A stretch of DNA of 64,000 nucleotides from Nissolia schottii (Eukaryota; Streptophyta; Magnoliopsida; Fabales; Fabaceae): the NCBI GenBank assembly GCA_003254905.1, contig QANU01073111.1, forward strand, positions 1,793,558 through 1,857,557, read 5' to 3'. The position numbers and the translations under genes were made by a program. Of this stretch, positions 61,647 through 64,000 are shown piece by piece (position 1 is the first letter of the stretch; each line of letters begins with the position of its first letter). The notes beneath the pieces are model-generated. The model saw only the letters and a list, made by a program, of their open reading frames with translations, had not been told where the DNA came from and searched no databases.

Positions 61647-62833
61647 CTTTTCAATCAATGCCCTTTTTCTAACCCTGATTTCTTATTCTTCTTCTTTATC
61701 ATGTATTTTTTCCTATTCTTACGTCATCTCACCCCAAGCTAGTTCTAATTAACAACCAGTCACATCCAAAAGTCGTTTTCCAAAGAGTTCAGTTTGTTTT
61801 ATGCATGCAGCAATATTGTTCTATTTATGACCTTATGTACACATATATGTACACACATGTATGTGTGTGTGTGGACAGATTTTAAATTAAGCATGTTGAT
61901 AATAAAAAAATATGGAGCGGAGCATTGTGGAAAAAGGAAAATACAAAAGGACATGCGGCTTATAAAGAGAGGACCGAAAGTGCACTCTATATATACGGAA
62001 GGTATAACACGAGTGCAGTGGGTATACACTTTATACCTAGCTACATCTCAAATCCGATACCTCTAATTAAATTAGAATAATTCTCATCAGTTGATCTATG
62101 CATTCCGATGAATTGATTTACGCGCTCGTTAGTATTAGTATAGAAGAGAAGATTAGAGAATGGAGTTATCATAAGAAAATTTTGTGCATACTTTTAAAGT
62201 ACATTTAATGTATGTTTCATAAGCATTATTAGTCATTAATGTGTTCTAAGAGTACAGAAGAATTTATCCTGGAAACTTAGAAATTGCTCATAGTTTTTTG
62301 TTTAACTTTGATGCACTGATGATGCAAAAATCTTTATGCAGTCGTTCAATCAATTCATTCCATTTAAGTGACCATTTAAGTAGTTTGTATGATAGTCGAT
62401 TATATTTAATGATGCGTCAGTATATGATTAGATGACAATATAAATTTATATTGTGAATGTATTCCAATTAAATTCTAAGTAAAATCATCTCAAAGTGATT
62501 GTGAGAAATTATGTGATTGACAGATTGATGAGCAAGATTTCCAGAAGCACAAACGGTTCATGAGCCCAAAGCACCAGTCTAAATTAAAGAGAAAAAACAG
62601 CTTAGTCCTATTCTGTAATTTCAAAAAGAATGGCACTAAGATGATTCGACCCAAAGATGAATAAACAGATTTATGCCAAATGGGTCTGAAGAAAATATTG
62701 GGCCTCTGAATTTTAAGTATGAGCCTATAATGTTTTTGAGCCCCAAATTACCGAGCTGTTGTCAAAAGAAAAATATGGATTAGTTTTGGCTACACAACGA
62801 GAAAATAATAATAATAAGGCAAAAACACCTATA
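61647..62833. other. Intergenic region, no gene recognised
   Basis: A CA/TG-rich tract lies at 61839-61874. No gene supported; the open frames at 61794-62066 are short and unrecognised. Confidence 0.5.
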
Positions 62834-63571
62834 AGGATGTGAAAATAAGTCAAGTGGTTCGTCAGTGTCTTTGGCGCGATTTATTTAAAGCCTAATAAAA
62901 CATGATTTATTTATTAAACAAGTCTTTTTTAGTTAAATGGACTTGGCTATAAAAAAAAAGTTTATTAAGTCCAACAAGTCGGACTTTATATATATTATAA
63001 AAAAAATTGAATATTGAAAACATTTGCTTAAAATGAAAATTAAATATGGTCTTATTCCTATAATTTAATCTAACTAGGCTCAAAATCTCTTGTGGTGCTC
63101 ATCTCTCACTCCCTCAAATGTCTCTTCATATGTTGGTGTCACCACCGTCCACGCCTTTTCTCATGAAAATCTCACTAAGTTCAAGTTGTCATCACAACAT
63201 TTAGTTGTGTTAATTATTAATTTATTTTTTCTTGCAATGTCACTCGAATCTTTGTGTAATAATAATTTTTTTAGTTACTTATATAGTATATCTTCTTTCA
63301 TGCTTGAATATTTCATGTTAATGACTTGATTAGATACATAGTATGTAAAGCTTCATTAATAGATAATATCTAAACTTTTTTTTTTTGTCTTTGTTTTAAG
63401 AAGACTTTTAAATAACCCTTCAAGCCAAGTTAAACTTTTAAAAATGTTAGACCGAACCTTAAAAATAACCTATAATAGACAACAGGCCCAAGCTTAGACC
63501 AAATAATTTCGAAGCAGGCTAAGCCTGTTTTAACCAAAGTCTAACTTGACTCAACCTATTCACATCCCTAA
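62834..63571. mobile_element. Degenerate TIR element (GGATGTGAA type)
   Basis: The left end TAAGGATGTGAAAATAAGTCAAG resembles the inverted right end TAGGGATGTGAATAGGTTGAGTCAAG. The interior repeats AAGTC/GGCTT phrases near both ends, as in hAT-type MITEs. No target duplication resolved. No transposase; a 79-codon frame inside (63090-63329) is unrecognised. Confidence 0.5.
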
Positions 63572-63661
63572 GCATCGACTTCTCAAGGTTTGATGAAATA
63601 GCAACTAACTCCAAACTTCTCCCAATATAAAATCCCACTCCGATTAATTGACCACATAAAA

Positions 63662-63727
63662 TGATTTAAGAATACACTAAATTTAAAAAATACATTGATT
63701 TAAGAATACACTAAATTTAAAAAGTTA
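63662..63727. repeat. 34 bp tandem duplication
   Basis: The AT-rich phrase TGATTTAAGAATACACTAAA recurs 34 bp later, with TTTAAAAA following in both copies. Near-perfect two-copy repeat. Confidence 0.8.
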
Positions 63728-64000
63728 CAGATATTATGAAATTGACAATATTAATAACTATAATTAAATGAGTAAACCTTTAAATTCGTGTTTAATGTTA
63801 GAAATCAAATTAGTTCTCATGGTTGCCAAAAGTCGATCAAATTGATGCCAAAAGACTAATTCGACCAGCTTTTAGTAATATTGAGGATGAATTTAATACT
63901 TTTTATAGTTTGGGGATAAATTTCACCGACACCGCAAACTTTGATGACAAATTTAAAGTTTTAAGCATAATTAAATTAAGGACGTTACATAGAAAAAAAA

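Noticed and set aside
1-64000. tRNA, rRNA, CRISPR or bacterial-type operon features
   Set aside because: None seen. The only pol III-like boxes are in the two SINEs; the repeats present do not have the spacing of CRISPR arrays, and the sequence is plant nuclear DNA.

Overview
This is a 64 kb piece of a dicot nuclear genome. It is most likely a legume and plausibly soybean (Glycine) or a close relative. The grounds are a Sirevirus-type copia element with an env-like ORF, a Tat/Ogre-type non-autonomous LTR element, tRNA-derived SINEs, Stowaway MITEs, long AT-rich spacers and three ordinary plant genes. The species call is inference from sequence character; no search was run. Single 'n' bases at 29152, 30052 and 31607 mark joins in a draft assembly.

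Layout: 963-1599 is a degenerate repeat. 1600-11721 is a decayed SIRE-like copia element: gag, pol, an env-like region interrupted by a SINE, several polypurine tracts and a 1.7 kb 3' LTR, with no 5' LTR visible. 12270-14095 is a relic carrying a FAR1 domain. 17523-18351 is a nested pair of TIR elements. 21946-22690 is a tandem repeat. 23335-24369 is an intact intronless DUF868 gene. 27520-31606 is a LINE 3' end interrupted by a small copia element whose sequence pieces are in the wrong order. 35015-36799 (minus) is a three-exon DeSI-like PPPDE peptidase gene. 40341-41099 holds two Stowaway MITEs. 45526-52472 is a complete non-autonomous LTR retrotransposon with a perfect 5 bp target duplication, a nested hAT-type MITE and an antisense, apparently spliced ORF. 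54533-55345 (minus) is an intact single C2H2 (QALGGH) zinc-finger regulator with EAR motifs. 57443-58300 is a hAT-type element with a perfect 8 bp target duplication. 60177-61136 is a Pack-type TIR element carrying a piece of a tonoplast monosaccharide transporter gene. 61448-61636 is a second SINE copy on the minus strand. 62834-63571 is another TIR element.

The three host genes (DUF868 protein, DeSI-like protease, zinc-finger repressor) are unrelated in function and far apart, as is usual in a large plant genome. Nothing suggests a cluster or pathway. Most of the recognisable structure is transposable elements nested in or next to one another. The less ordinary items are the captured transporter fragment, the antisense spliced ORF in the Tat-like element, the SINE inside the env-like region, and the draft-assembly scramble at 29-31.6 kb.
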